Source: Anaerolineae bacterium
GTDB taxonomy: Bacteria; Chloroflexota; Anaerolineae; 4572-78; J111
Reading direction: 5' to 3'
NCBI GenBank assembly: GCA_023151115.1
Contig: JAKLJP010000009.1
Coordinates: forward strand, 62,001 to 126,000
DNA length: 64,000 nucleotides
Below the pieces are notes generated by a model. It did not search any database, had not been told where the DNA came from, and was given only the letters and a program-made list of their open reading frames with translations. A program made the translations under genes and the position numbers. Of this stretch, positions 25,425 to 34,504 are shown one piece after another (the stretch's first letter is position 1; every line of letters starts with the position of its first letter).

Positions 25425-25641
25425 AGAGGCGACTGCAAGGGTACACCCCTACAAATTCAAAATGTTTTTCTGAAGATCTATGGAAAGCGGGTGAAATCCC
25501 TCCTGACAAATTGTGACATTCATCACTAAATCTTCTCCTCTTTATTAGATATACTGATTAAGGCTAAAATTTTTGTTGACCACTTTAACAACTTAACAAA
25601 TTCTATCACAATCTACACTCAAGAATACAGGAACATCTGTT

Positions 25642-28052
25642 ATGCAATCAGGAACTAGAAAACTGTCTTACTGGTTGAATTGGCTGCTAAGCTTAGCGAT
25701 TTTAGTCAACATCTTCCCGGCAAAGCCGGTTTTGGCCTTATCCAGTCAGCCTCACCGTTCTTTTATTCCCTTTGACGCCCCACAATATCATTATGTCACT
25801 CAAGTTAATGAAACTACCCGAATTACCATAGGCGATAGTGATGGTACAGTCGCCTGGTCAAATACATCAAACATCATCGGTCCTCAAAATGGCGGTGATG
25901 CTCAATTACATAATTCCTCCGATAACGATTGGGGATGTATGGTTGTCTCACTGAGCAGTACGGTAACGCTTAATAATGGGGCAGTGCAAGCCTATGTTCA
26001 TCAACCGCAATCGGGTACTCAAGATATGGGGATGCGTCTCTCGGCATCCTCCGGCATTTTGGGGTGCAGTGATACGGGCTGGACAACCGTTTTTGGCTAT
26101 CAGGAAGTAGGTGGGCCAAACTCTGGCGGTGCTAACTGGTATGGCGGTAGCTACACCGGCGATGTTCGTTCTATCCGTATTGAGGTGTGGAGCGCCGGGG
26201 GCAACATTCTTCATCTGAATAGGTATTTTTATCTGGACTCAGTGCGGGTGTGGGGTTTCTCTCCTTTAACGCTCGAAGTTGTTGACCCTCAAAGCGTTCC
26301 CGTTACGGCTATGGGGTTAAATAATGACGGCTGGCCGACGCCCAATCCACTTACAGCCATCGTAACTATATCTTGCCCTGAGGATGGGCCAAACTGTACT
26401 GCGCCTTTTAATCTGAGTATCAGTTCAAACGATAATGCCCGCTTTTATATGTATGCCAAAGACCTGGCAGCAGACCAGGACCCTATGATCATCAGTTGTC
26501 AAGATTTTTTCCCGGAATCAACGCCCTACTCTCACGGCAGCTATCTGGGAATATGTACCAGAGCGGCTGTACCCGGCAGTACGACTTTCACGGTGTTAGC
26601 CGGAGACACCAAAACACTGCGGTGGCAAATGTGGATACAACCCTCTCAGACAGCCGATTTGGATTTTGCAGCCACATGGGGCACAAATACCATAACCTGG
26701 ACAGTTCAAATTACCTCAGCGCAAATTCATCCGCTCGTCTTCATCCCCGGCTACCTGGGCACGTGGCCCTCTCAACACGGGGGAGGACTCGATCCAATTC
26801 TCCATACTTATGATAATACCATTGAATTTCTACAAAGAGCCGGTTATGAACTTGGTTCAGCCGGTTCTGGGGCATCGTTAACGCCTTTAGGGTGGGATTG
26901 GCGTTTTCCGCTCTGGCACACAGGACGGTATGTTCTGTCCGGCGATATTCAGGCTATTCAAACCACTTTGCCTTCAATCCGAAAAAGCTACGTGAATTAT
27001 GGGCAGGTGGATATGGTGGCGCACAGCGCCGGCGGTCTGGTGGCCCGCTCCTATTTGGAGGATATTAGTTTGACCAACACTCCGGCCAATGTACATAAAA
27101 TGGTCACACTGGCTACCCCACATCGGGGACTACCTCCTGCTTACCGGGGGTGGTATGGCGGCGATGTGCGTGGCGCGTTTGGGGTAGAAGGAGCGCAGGC
27201 CGCCGGGTTGCTGGCCGGGTTGATTGTTTGTGATCGAGACGATGGTAGCGGAGCATCGGGCGCTGTCCACGTGATAACTTCGGGCGAAATGTTCGACTAT
27301 ATCCATTCCTCAATGCCTTCAGCCGAACATCTGCTGCCTGCCCCGGATGTTCAACCTGCTTACTTGCTTGACATAATACTAATACGCCCTTCCCTTTTGG
27401 CGTTCCCTACAATGCTTTTTTGGATGACCTTAACTCGGCCGGCGGGGCCTGGGATGCTACTCGATTGATCGGGGGCTTGACCATCTATTCCTCTTTCAGC
27501 AGTTCCGAGCAAACCAATATTCAGTATGGGGTCCTGCCGCCTCCGGGAGGTGGTTCATCATTGTGGCAGTACGGTATTGCAGTGCTGCCGCCAAAAGGCA
27601 GAGGTCCTGGTGACAGTTTTGTGCCAGCCTACAGCGCCAATCTCAAACAGGTAGCCGCCCTGGCCGGTGCAGGAAATATTTACGAACGAAGAGAAGATAC
27701 GCCAGATCAGCGGCTTAACCATAATACAATTATCCCCGGCACGACCCTCGGACTTTACCGGGTAAATGGCATCGGTGTTGCAACCGGCCCCTACAAAGTA
27801 GGCGCAGCCTATGCTACTGCCGATAAACCGGATTTTTTGACCCAAGTATTTTCCGGGACAACCGTATTAAATCAGAGTTATCAATTTACCTTCAATATGC
27901 CCTTATCCATCTCCACCTACCTGCCTATTATTCTCAAAGAAGCGACCGGTCAGTCAATGATAACCGCCCCAGGAGGTGATGACGGGGCATCCGATTCGCC
28001 GTTTGTATCGCCTGTGCCTACGCCTACTCCAGCTAAAAAGAAAGTAAGGTAA
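25642..28052 (+). pseudogene. Secreted LCAT/PGAP1-like alpha/beta hydrolase, interrupted by a frameshift
   Basis: A signal peptide (~1-33) starts the protein. A ~230-residue beta-rich region follows, then an alpha/beta hydrolase: HPLVFIPGYLGTWP (~363), DMVAHSAGGLVARSYLED with nucleophile Ser, and TLATPHRGLP. The frame is lost near 27370-27376. The first frame runs 25642-27468 and ends in unrelated sequence; the second is open after a stop at 27369 and continues coherently (NTPFPFGVPYNAFLDDLN...) to 28052, ending in a Ser/Pro/Thr tail. A one- or two-base indel explains it. It may be a real inactivation or an assembly error. Lipase/esterase class is inferred. Confidence 0.75.
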
Positions 28053-28267
28053 ACCCGTCGCTCACAAAAGTTGGAAATGTTTGTTCAAGAGATGGAGACA
28101 TAACGAAATAAGTTTATCACCGTCGAGGCTACTGATGACCAGTTGACAACTATTGTCCAACAACCTATCATCCATTTGCAAAATTAAGCGGATGGGTCTT
28201 GATAGACCGGGGAGGCAGTTCGGTCTTCCCGGTCTGGCAGCCAGATGATGTTAAGCAAGAGGATTGT

Positions 28268-29098
28268 ATGAAAGGGTTAAACTTAAAAATCTTTGCCAGG
28301 CTATCCCGGGTAGTTGCCATAATAATAGGGATATTTCTAACAGCCTGCTCCCTCTTTCTACCGCGAGGTGTTGAAGAACTTGTTCCAACTGATGAGGATG
28401 CATTACAAGGTTGGGCACTTTCACCGCAGGGTGATCAGTTAATCTATACGTCTCGTACTCGTGATACTATTGGTGCTGCGGTTATTTTTGACTTAACAAC
28501 CAACCAAAAACGCTTGATTCCAAAGGATGTGGATTGTGGCTTCCCACCCTGGATAGACAATGAAACGATATTCTGTTGGGGCGAACCTGCCTTAGTTAAT
28601 AGTCAAGACCTTTCAATTATACCAGTTCAACGTATAGATGCTTCTCAAGTAGATATGCAGCCACTGTTGACTACTTCCCGAAAAATTTATCTATTCGAAG
28701 AACATCCTGAAACAATGTTGCTCCTGACAGATGATATATTATCCTCAGACAATCTCTATTTTATTCTCAATGTTCCCAATGTAGAAACACTGACTGATAC
28801 AAAACAGTTAACATCGCAAGTATCTCATACCGTTATCCCAAAATCATACATTGAGGATATTCAGAGTGATAAAATATATTCACCCAACGGAGACTATTAC
28901 TACATTCTTATCTGGAATGTTTCTTTGTCCATTTATGCCAGCAAAGATGATGAACTTTTAGTCACAGTTCCTTTGGAATCGAACGAGAATATTAAAATCG
29001 GGGGGTGGGTTTACGACAGTAGCGGAGTTATCTATCAAATTAACCGGATTGGCCCTTTGGGCACAACCTCGCCCATTTACAAACTGAATGTACCATGA
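28268..29098 (+). CDS. Lipoprotein with beta-propeller-like repeats
   Basis: 276 residues from the ATG at 28268 after AGAGG; an upstream in-frame GTG/TTG extension looks non-coding. The signal peptide ends in lipobox IFLTAC. WALSPQGDQLIYTSRT, SPNGDYYYILIWN and GGWVYDSSGVIYQIN resemble TolB/WD-like blades (SPDG motifs). Function unknown; probably a periplasm-facing or surface lipoprotein. Composition is AT-richer than neighbouring genes. Confidence 0.65.
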   Translation: MKGLNLKIFARLSRVVAIIIGIFLTACSLFLPRGVEELVPTDEDALQGWALSPQGDQLIYTSRTRDTIGAAVIFDLTTNQKRLIPKDVDCGFPPWIDNETIFCWGEPALVNSQDLSIIPVQRIDASQVDMQPLLTTSRKIYLFEEHPETMLLLTDDILSSDNLYFILNVPNVETLTDTKQLTSQVSHTVIPKSYIEDIQSDKIYSPNGDYYYILIWNVSLSIYASKDDELLVTVPLESNENIKIGGWVYDSSGVIYQINRIGPLGTTSPIYKLNVP

Positions 29099-29191
29099 GG
29101 TTGCTAGATGAGTTTTCTCCAGGACTAAGGAATTCGAAGCAGGAGATAAGGATAAATCTTTCATTGGTCCCCAAATCTCAATTCAAAATGG

Positions 29192-29221
29192 TTGGAAAAA
29201 CTTTTTTAGATTAGCTATAAT
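29192..29221 (+). promoter_or_regulatory. Promoter of the ADP-forming acyl-CoA synthetase gene
   Basis: TTGGAA (29192-29197), 18-base spacer, perfect TATAAT (29216-29221), 41 bases upstream of the ATG at 29262. Confidence 0.65.
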
Positions 29222-29261
29222 CTAAGGGAAGTTAACTAGAACGACTTTTTGCGGAGTATCT

Positions 29262-31385
29262 ATGCTTGACTCACTCTTCAATCCCCAATCCGTTGCCATC
29301 ATCGGGGCCTCGCGCACCCCGGGCAAATTGGGGTATGCCATTCTGGCGAATATGATTGAAAGCCAATTTAGCGGCCCCATTTACCCTATTAACCCCACCC
29401 CCCCTCCACCCGGAGAAGCGAACGAAATTTTGGGCCGGCCCGTTTATGCCGCTCTGGCCGATGTGCCCGGCCCGATTGGGTTGGCCGTCATTGTAATTCC
29501 CGCTTCACAGGTGATGGCTGCTCTGGAGGAGTGCGCAGCCAAAAAAGTCGGCGCGGTTATTGTCATTTCAGCCGGCTTCCGCGAAACCGGCGGCGAAGGT
29601 CTAAAATTAGAACGCCGCATGGCCGAACTGGCCGAAAAGCATCACATGCCTATTGTCGGCCCCAACTGCCTGGGGGTTATTGACACGATTGTGCCTTATA
29701 ACGCTTCGTTTGCCATTGGCATGCCCCGGCAGGGACATATCGCCTTCATGTCCCAATCGGGGGCGCTGTGTACCGGCATCCTTGATGTAGCCCTGGCCCA
29801 AAATATCGGCTTCTCCCGGTTTGTTTCGCTGGGCAACAAGGCTCATCTCAACGAGTTGCACTTTTTAGAGAGCTGGGCAGACGACCCCCATACCAAAGTG
29901 ATGATGGCCTATTTGGAAGGTATTGTTGACGGCGAGCGCTTTATTCGAGAAGCCCGCCGGATTACCAAACACAAGCCGATTATTGCCATTAAAAGCGGAA
30001 CCACCAGCGGCGGTTCGCGGGCGGTATCCAGCCATACCGGTACCCTGGCCGGCTCGGAGCGAGCGTATGAAGCGGCTTTTAAACAGGCCGGTCTGTTACG
30101 GGCTGGCTCCATCAGCGATCTGTTTGACCTGGCGATTGCTTTTGCCCGCCAACCCCTGCCGCCGGGCAACCGGGTCGCCATTGTTACCAATGCCGGCGGC
30201 CCTGGCATTATGGCCACCGACGCCCTGGAAAAGGCCGGCTTGGCCCTGGCGACCTTAAACCCGGCTACTCAGGAGGCCCTACGCCAGATTCTGCCTCCTG
30301 CGGCCAGCGTGCTCAACCCGATTGACGTGTTGGGTGATGCTCGCTCTGATCGCTATAAAATGGCTTTCCAGGCTGCCCTGGCCGATGACAATGTAGATGC
30401 CCTGGTCGTCATCCTGACTCCTCAATTTATGACCGAAATTGAAGAAACGGCCTGCGCCCTGGCCGACGCCGCCGAAACGCAGCCCGGACCTGTGCTCAAA
30501 CCCGTGATGGCCTGCTTTATCGGCGAGGCCCATATGAAAGAGTCGCAGCGCATCTTTTCCGAGCGCAGTATCCCCTCCTACCCCACCCCGGAACGAGCAG
30601 CGGCGGCGATGCGGGCCATGGTCACTCAAGCCGCTTGGGCCGCCGAACCGCTGCCCAAATTTGAGAGGTTTAAGGTAGACTGCGAAACCGTCGCCCGTAT
30701 TTTTACCGAAGTGCGGGCCGATGGCCGGGTAAAAATTGGTGATGCCGAGAGCCGCGATATTTTAACCGCTTATGGCATTCGCGTGCCCCAATCCAAATTA
30801 TGCGCCAGCGCCGAAGAAGCCGTAACTTTTGCCGATGAATTAGGGTATCCGGTGGTGATGAAGATTGCCTCGCCGGATATTTTACACAAAACCGATGTCG
30901 GCGGGGTGCGGGTCGGCATTCAAAGCCCCAGTGAGGTGCGTGATGCCTTTGATCTGATGGTTTATCGCGCTCAAAAATTTCAGCCGAATGCGCAAATCTG
31001 GGGCTGCCTGGTGCAGGAGCAGGTGCGCGGCGGCAAAGAGATTATTACAGGTATGAATCGCGACCCGCAGTTTGGCCCCCTGGTTATGTTTGGCCTGGGT
31101 GGCATCTATGTTGAAGTTTTGAAAGATGTCTCCTTCCGCATCGCCCCCTTTGACCGCAAAGAGGCGATGGCTATGATCCAGGAAATTCGCAGTTTTGGGC
31201 TGCTGCGAGGTGTGCGCGGTGAACCGCCCGCCGACCTCGACGCTGCTGCCGAAACGTTGCTGCGCCTGTCACAATTGGTCACCGATTTTCCAGAGATTGT
31301 TGAGATGGACATCAACCCGCTGATGGTCTTTGAAAAAGGTCGCGGCGCGATGGGAGTTGATATGCGGTTGGTGCTAAAATCATGA
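29262..31385 (+). CDS. ADP-forming acetyl/acyl-CoA synthetase (fused alpha-beta)
   Basis: 707 residues. Domains in order: CoA-binding Rossmann (~1-130; VAIIGASRTPGKLGY), succinyl-CoA-ligase-like (~150-300) with phospho-His in VSSHTGTLAGSE (~254), flavodoxin-like domain (~300-450), and ATP-grasp (~490-705; GYPVVMKIASPDILHKTDVGG). The family converts acyl-CoA, ADP and phosphate to acid, CoA and ATP, a substrate-level phosphorylation step in fermenters. With acs nearby the cell has both an ATP-yielding and an ATP-spending route at the acetate/acetyl-CoA node. Confidence 0.92.
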   Translation: MLDSLFNPQSVAIIGASRTPGKLGYAILANMIESQFSGPIYPINPTPPPPGEANEILGRPVYAALADVPGPIGLAVIVIPASQVMAALEECAAKKVGAVIVISAGFRETGGEGLKLERRMAELAEKHHMPIVGPNCLGVIDTIVPYNASFAIGMPRQGHIAFMSQSGALCTGILDVALAQNIGFSRFVSLGNKAHLNELHFLESWADDPHTKVMMAYLEGIVDGERFIREARRITKHKPIIAIKSGTTSGGSRAVSSHTGTLAGSERAYEAAFKQAGLLRAGSISDLFDLAIAFARQPLPPGNRVAIVTNAGGPGIMATDALEKAGLALATLNPATQEALRQILPPAASVLNPIDVLGDARSDRYKMAFQAALADDNVDALVVILTPQFMTEIEETACALADAAETQPGPVLKPVMACFIGEAHMKESQRIFSERSIPSYPTPERAAAAMRAMVTQAAWAAEPLPKFERFKVDCETVARIFTEVRADGRVKIGDAESRDILTAYGIRVPQSKLCASAEEAVTFADELGYPVVMKIASPDILHKTDVGGVRVGIQSPSEVRDAFDLMVYRAQKFQPNAQIWGCLVQEQVRGGKEIITGMNRDPQFGPLVMFGLGGIYVEVLKDVSFRIAPFDRKEAMAMIQEIRSFGLLRGVRGEPPADLDAAAETLLRLSQLVTDFPEIVEMDINPLMVFEKGRGAMGVDMRLVLKS

Positions 31386-31450
31386 CCGCCCACACCTGCC
31401 GGTAAACCGCTGCCAGAACAGGTACGGTTGGCCGGCCGTGGTCGGCGGTC
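31384..31450 (+). repeat. Inverted repeat before the DRTGG-protein gene
   Basis: GACCGCC (31384-31390) pairs with GGCGGTC (31444-31450), and interior segments (CCGGTAAACCG against CGGTTGGCCGG) pair imperfectly, giving a ~67-base stem-loop that spans most of the spacer and ends 18 bases before the ATG. It may be a coupling or attenuating hairpin. Confidence 0.4.
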
Positions 31451-31468
31451 CTATCAGGGAGTTTTACC

Positions 31469-32542
31469 ATGACAATCAATCTATATATTACTTCAACCCA
31501 AAACTTTTCCGGCAAAAGTGCGGTGTGCGCCACCTTTATCCACCGGATGCAGAAAGACGGTTTTCGAGTGGGGTATCTTAAGCCGTTTAGCAGCGCCGCC
31601 CGCGTTTTGGCCGAGAGCTCGATTGACGAGGATGCTCGCTTTATCAAAGAAACTTTTAATTTAAGTGAACCCCTGGAAACTCTGGCTCCTGTAGTTGTCA
31701 CCGGCCAGCGGGTGCGCAAAATTCTGGCAGATGGGGATGCAGATTATAGCCAAGAAGTTAAGAAAGCTGTCCAAATTATCAGCAAAAACAAAGATATTGT
31801 GGTGATGGAAGGCAGCGATAATTTCCGGGAAGGCTATATTGTTAACCTGTCACTCAACGAGGTGGCAGACTTGGTTGATGCTAAAGTTATTACGGTGGTG
31901 GGTTATCAAAACAGCCTTCAGGTTGTTGACGATACCTTAACCGCCCTGACCCGGCTGGGGGAGCGGCTGGTCGGTGTGATTATTAACAGCGTCCCGGAAA
32001 ATCGCCTGCAATATGTACACGAATTGGTATTGCCGTATGTGCGCAAACAAGGTATCACAGTTTTGGCTGTTCTGCCTTATCAGCAGACTTTACACTCGAT
32101 TAATATCGGCGAAATTGTGGACGCGCTACAGGGCGAGTTGATCTGTGGGGAATGTCTGGATGATCTGGTCGAAAACCTGACCGTCGCCGCCATGAATGTA
32201 GATCAAGCCCTTAATCACTTTCGTCTGGTCAAAAATAAAGCGGTTATTGTAGGAGGCGACCGGCCAGATATTCAACTGGCCGCCCTGGAAACCTCGACTA
32301 AAGTTCTTATTTTGACCGGCAATACTCGCCCTAATCCTATGATTGCGGCCAGGGCGGAAGAGCGCAACGTGGCAATTATCCTCTCGCCCCACGACACCCT
32401 GACTACAGTGGAAAAGGTTGAACAATTTTTTGGCAAGACTCGCTTCCACCAGGCCGAGAAAGTGAGCCGTTTTGCCCTGCTCCTAAACAATCTCCTCGAT
32501 TTCAATGAGTTATATCGAACCATTGGGTTGGTGAAGGAGTAA
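31469..32542 (+). CDS. P-loop/DRTGG-domain protein (Pta N-terminal-like)
   Basis: 357 residues. A BioD/CobQ-like P-loop domain (~1-200; TSTQNFSGKSAV Walker A, IVVMEGSDNF Walker B region) precedes a DRTGG-type domain (~215-330; VIVGGDRPDIQLAALE, ILTGNTRPNP). This is the regulatory N-terminal half of some phosphotransacetylases without the catalytic half. Placed 83 bases after the acyl-CoA synthetase, it probably regulates that enzyme; mechanism inferred. Confidence 0.8.
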   Translation: MTINLYITSTQNFSGKSAVCATFIHRMQKDGFRVGYLKPFSSAARVLAESSIDEDARFIKETFNLSEPLETLAPVVVTGQRVRKILADGDADYSQEVKKAVQIISKNKDIVVMEGSDNFREGYIVNLSLNEVADLVDAKVITVVGYQNSLQVVDDTLTALTRLGERLVGVIINSVPENRLQYVHELVLPYVRKQGITVLAVLPYQQTLHSINIGEIVDALQGELICGECLDDLVENLTVAAMNVDQALNHFRLVKNKAVIVGGDRPDIQLAALETSTKVLILTGNTRPNPMIAARAEERNVAIILSPHDTLTTVEKVEQFFGKTRFHQAEKVSRFALLLNNLLDFNELYRTIGLVKE

Positions 32543-32656
32543 AGCAGTGTCAACCCATCCTGATTCAGAAACCTAACTATTGGCTTCTTGATGCCTCTGC
32601 TTTTTGTGAAATAGACAAAATCTCCTCCACCGAGTAGCCCACAGGAGGCTCAACTT

Positions 32657-34441
32657 TTACGGAAACAAGGGCCAGAAAATCGGCAGAGCCACGGCCACCA
32701 AAATTAGATAAGTTAGACTCAAGCCGAGTCCAACTTTGGTATAATCGCTAAACCTGTAACCACCTGGCCCAAAAACCAGGGTGTTAGACTGGTGGCCGAT
32801 AGGGGTTAGATAATCATTGCTGACGGCAATGACCACCGCCATCATAAAAGCGCGTGGGTCTGCCCCCAGACTATGGGCGATGTTAATAGCAATAGGACCA
32901 ATCAAGACAATGGCTGCGGCGTTGGAGAGGGACTGGGTAATTAAAGCCGACAAAACATAAATGCCGAGCAAGATAGCCAGCGCACCAAACCCGGCCATCT
33001 GGGTCACGACCAGATCGGCCAGGTATTTGGCCGCGCCGGTTGACTCCATGGCCAGGCCCATGGGCAGCATCCCGGCAATCAAGAGGATCGAACGCCAATC
33101 AATGGATTGGTAGCCCTCGTCAATATTCAACACCCCCAGCAAGACCATCAGCAGCGCCGCAATCACCCCGGCCAGAGCAATGGGAAGCAGCTCCGTAATA
33201 ATTACCACCAAAAAGACGGCAAAAATAGCCAGGGCTATTGGCGCTTTGGCCGTCCGGCGCGTTTCGAGCGGGACAGGTTCCAACACCAGAAAGTCGGAGC
33301 TGGTGCGCAGGATGTTGACAAAATCACGCCGGCCCTGCACCAGCAGCATATCGCCGGGTTGAAGGGGTTCGTCGCTCAACGGCCCTTCGACAAAGTGGCC
33401 GCGCCGCCACAAAGCCAGGACCGTGAGCCGGTACTTTTCCCGAAAGCGAATGTCTTTCAGGCTTTGCCCGGCCAGGGTAGAGTTGACATCCAGCACCACC
33501 TCGGCCACCATGACATCTTTGGAATTTAGATCGGATTCCTCGGTATGCTTGGCGTCCGGCTCAATCTGCAAATCCTGGCTGCGGCCGGCCCGCAGAATTT
33601 TATCCAGGCTGCCTTTGACCAGCAAAATATCGTTGCCCAGAATGCGGTCGTTGCGGCGAATGGATAGCTGTTTTTCCTCCCCCCGGATAAAGCCGACAAT
33701 CGTCAAATTATAGGCTTCGCCAAAGCGGCTCTCCAGCACGGTTTTACCGGCCAGGGGCGAACTGGGCAGAACCCGGATTTCGCTCAGATATTCGCGCACC
33801 GGGTAGCTCTCGGTCAGGTCGGCTTGCAAGCGGCTGGGCAGCAGATGGCGGCCAATAAAAACCATGTAGATAATGCCAAAGCCAAGAATGAGCAGACCCA
33901 TGGGCGCAAAATCGAAAAAGGCAAAAGTTTGCCCCGTGGATTGGCTTAAAATATCCGCGGCCAGGATATTCGGCGGAGTGCCGATGAGGGTAATGTTACC
34001 ACCCATCAGCGAGGAAAATGAGATAGGGATGAGAAATTTCGAGACCGGAATCCGGGTTTGGCGAGAAATGCTGAGGGCGACCGGCATAAAGACAGCCGTT
34101 GCTCCCACATTGTTCATAAAAGCTGAAAGGCTGCCGGTTGCCAGCATCATCAAGGCGATGAGCCGAATTTCGCTTGCTCCGGCCATTTTGAGCATTTTGT
34201 CCCCAAAGAAATCGGCTACGCCTGTTTGATGTAGCCCTTCACCGATAATAAAAACTGCTCCCACCGTTATCACGGCCGTGTTGGCAAAGCCGGAAAATAA
34301 ATCGTTAACCTCAACCAATCCGGTTAGGCCCAGGGTTATCAGCACCAGAATAGCCACAATGTCGGCGCTCAATTTTTCAGTCATAAACAAAATGAGCGCC
34401 GTAACCAGAATAGCAAAAACCAGACCCATTTCAAACGTCAT
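32657..34441 (-). CDS. SLC13/DASS-type anion transporter with two RCK_C (TrkA_C) domains
   Basis: 594 residues from the ATG at 34441 (AAGGAA upstream). Ten or more TM segments are split by a ~200-residue cytosolic insert (~200-400) with two RCK_C domains (EIRVLPSSPLAGKTVLESRFGE; VNSTLAGQSLKDIRFREKY). Transport motifs include SAFMNNVGATAVFMP and, in the second half, ITQSLSNAAAIVLIGPI. The family carries sulfate, dicarboxylates or related anions with Na+ or H+. RCK_C domains bind ligands in other transporters, suggesting allosteric control. Confidence 0.85.
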   Translation of the reverse strand: MTFEMGLVFAILVTALILFMTEKLSADIVAILVLITLGLTGLVEVNDLFSGFANTAVITVGAVFIIGEGLHQTGVADFFGDKMLKMAGASEIRLIALMMLATGSLSAFMNNVGATAVFMPVALSISRQTRIPVSKFLIPISFSSLMGGNITLIGTPPNILAADILSQSTGQTFAFFDFAPMGLLILGFGIIYMVFIGRHLLPSRLQADLTESYPVREYLSEIRVLPSSPLAGKTVLESRFGEAYNLTIVGFIRGEEKQLSIRRNDRILGNDILLVKGSLDKILRAGRSQDLQIEPDAKHTEESDLNSKDVMVAEVVLDVNSTLAGQSLKDIRFREKYRLTVLALWRRGHFVEGPLSDEPLQPGDMLLVQGRRDFVNILRTSSDFLVLEPVPLETRRTAKAPIALAIFAVFLVVIITELLPIALAGVIAALLMVLLGVLNIDEGYQSIDWRSILLIAGMLPMGLAMESTGAAKYLADLVVTQMAGFGALAILLGIYVLSALITQSLSNAAAIVLIGPIAINIAHSLGADPRAFMMAVVIAVSNDYLTPIGHQSNTLVFGPGGYRFSDYTKVGLGLSLTYLILVAVALPIFWPLFP

Positions 34442-34504
34442 GCCGGCGTTCCTTTCAAGCTGAGATGTGAAATAAGTTTGCGAGAACAAGTAACAAGGTG
34501 ACTG

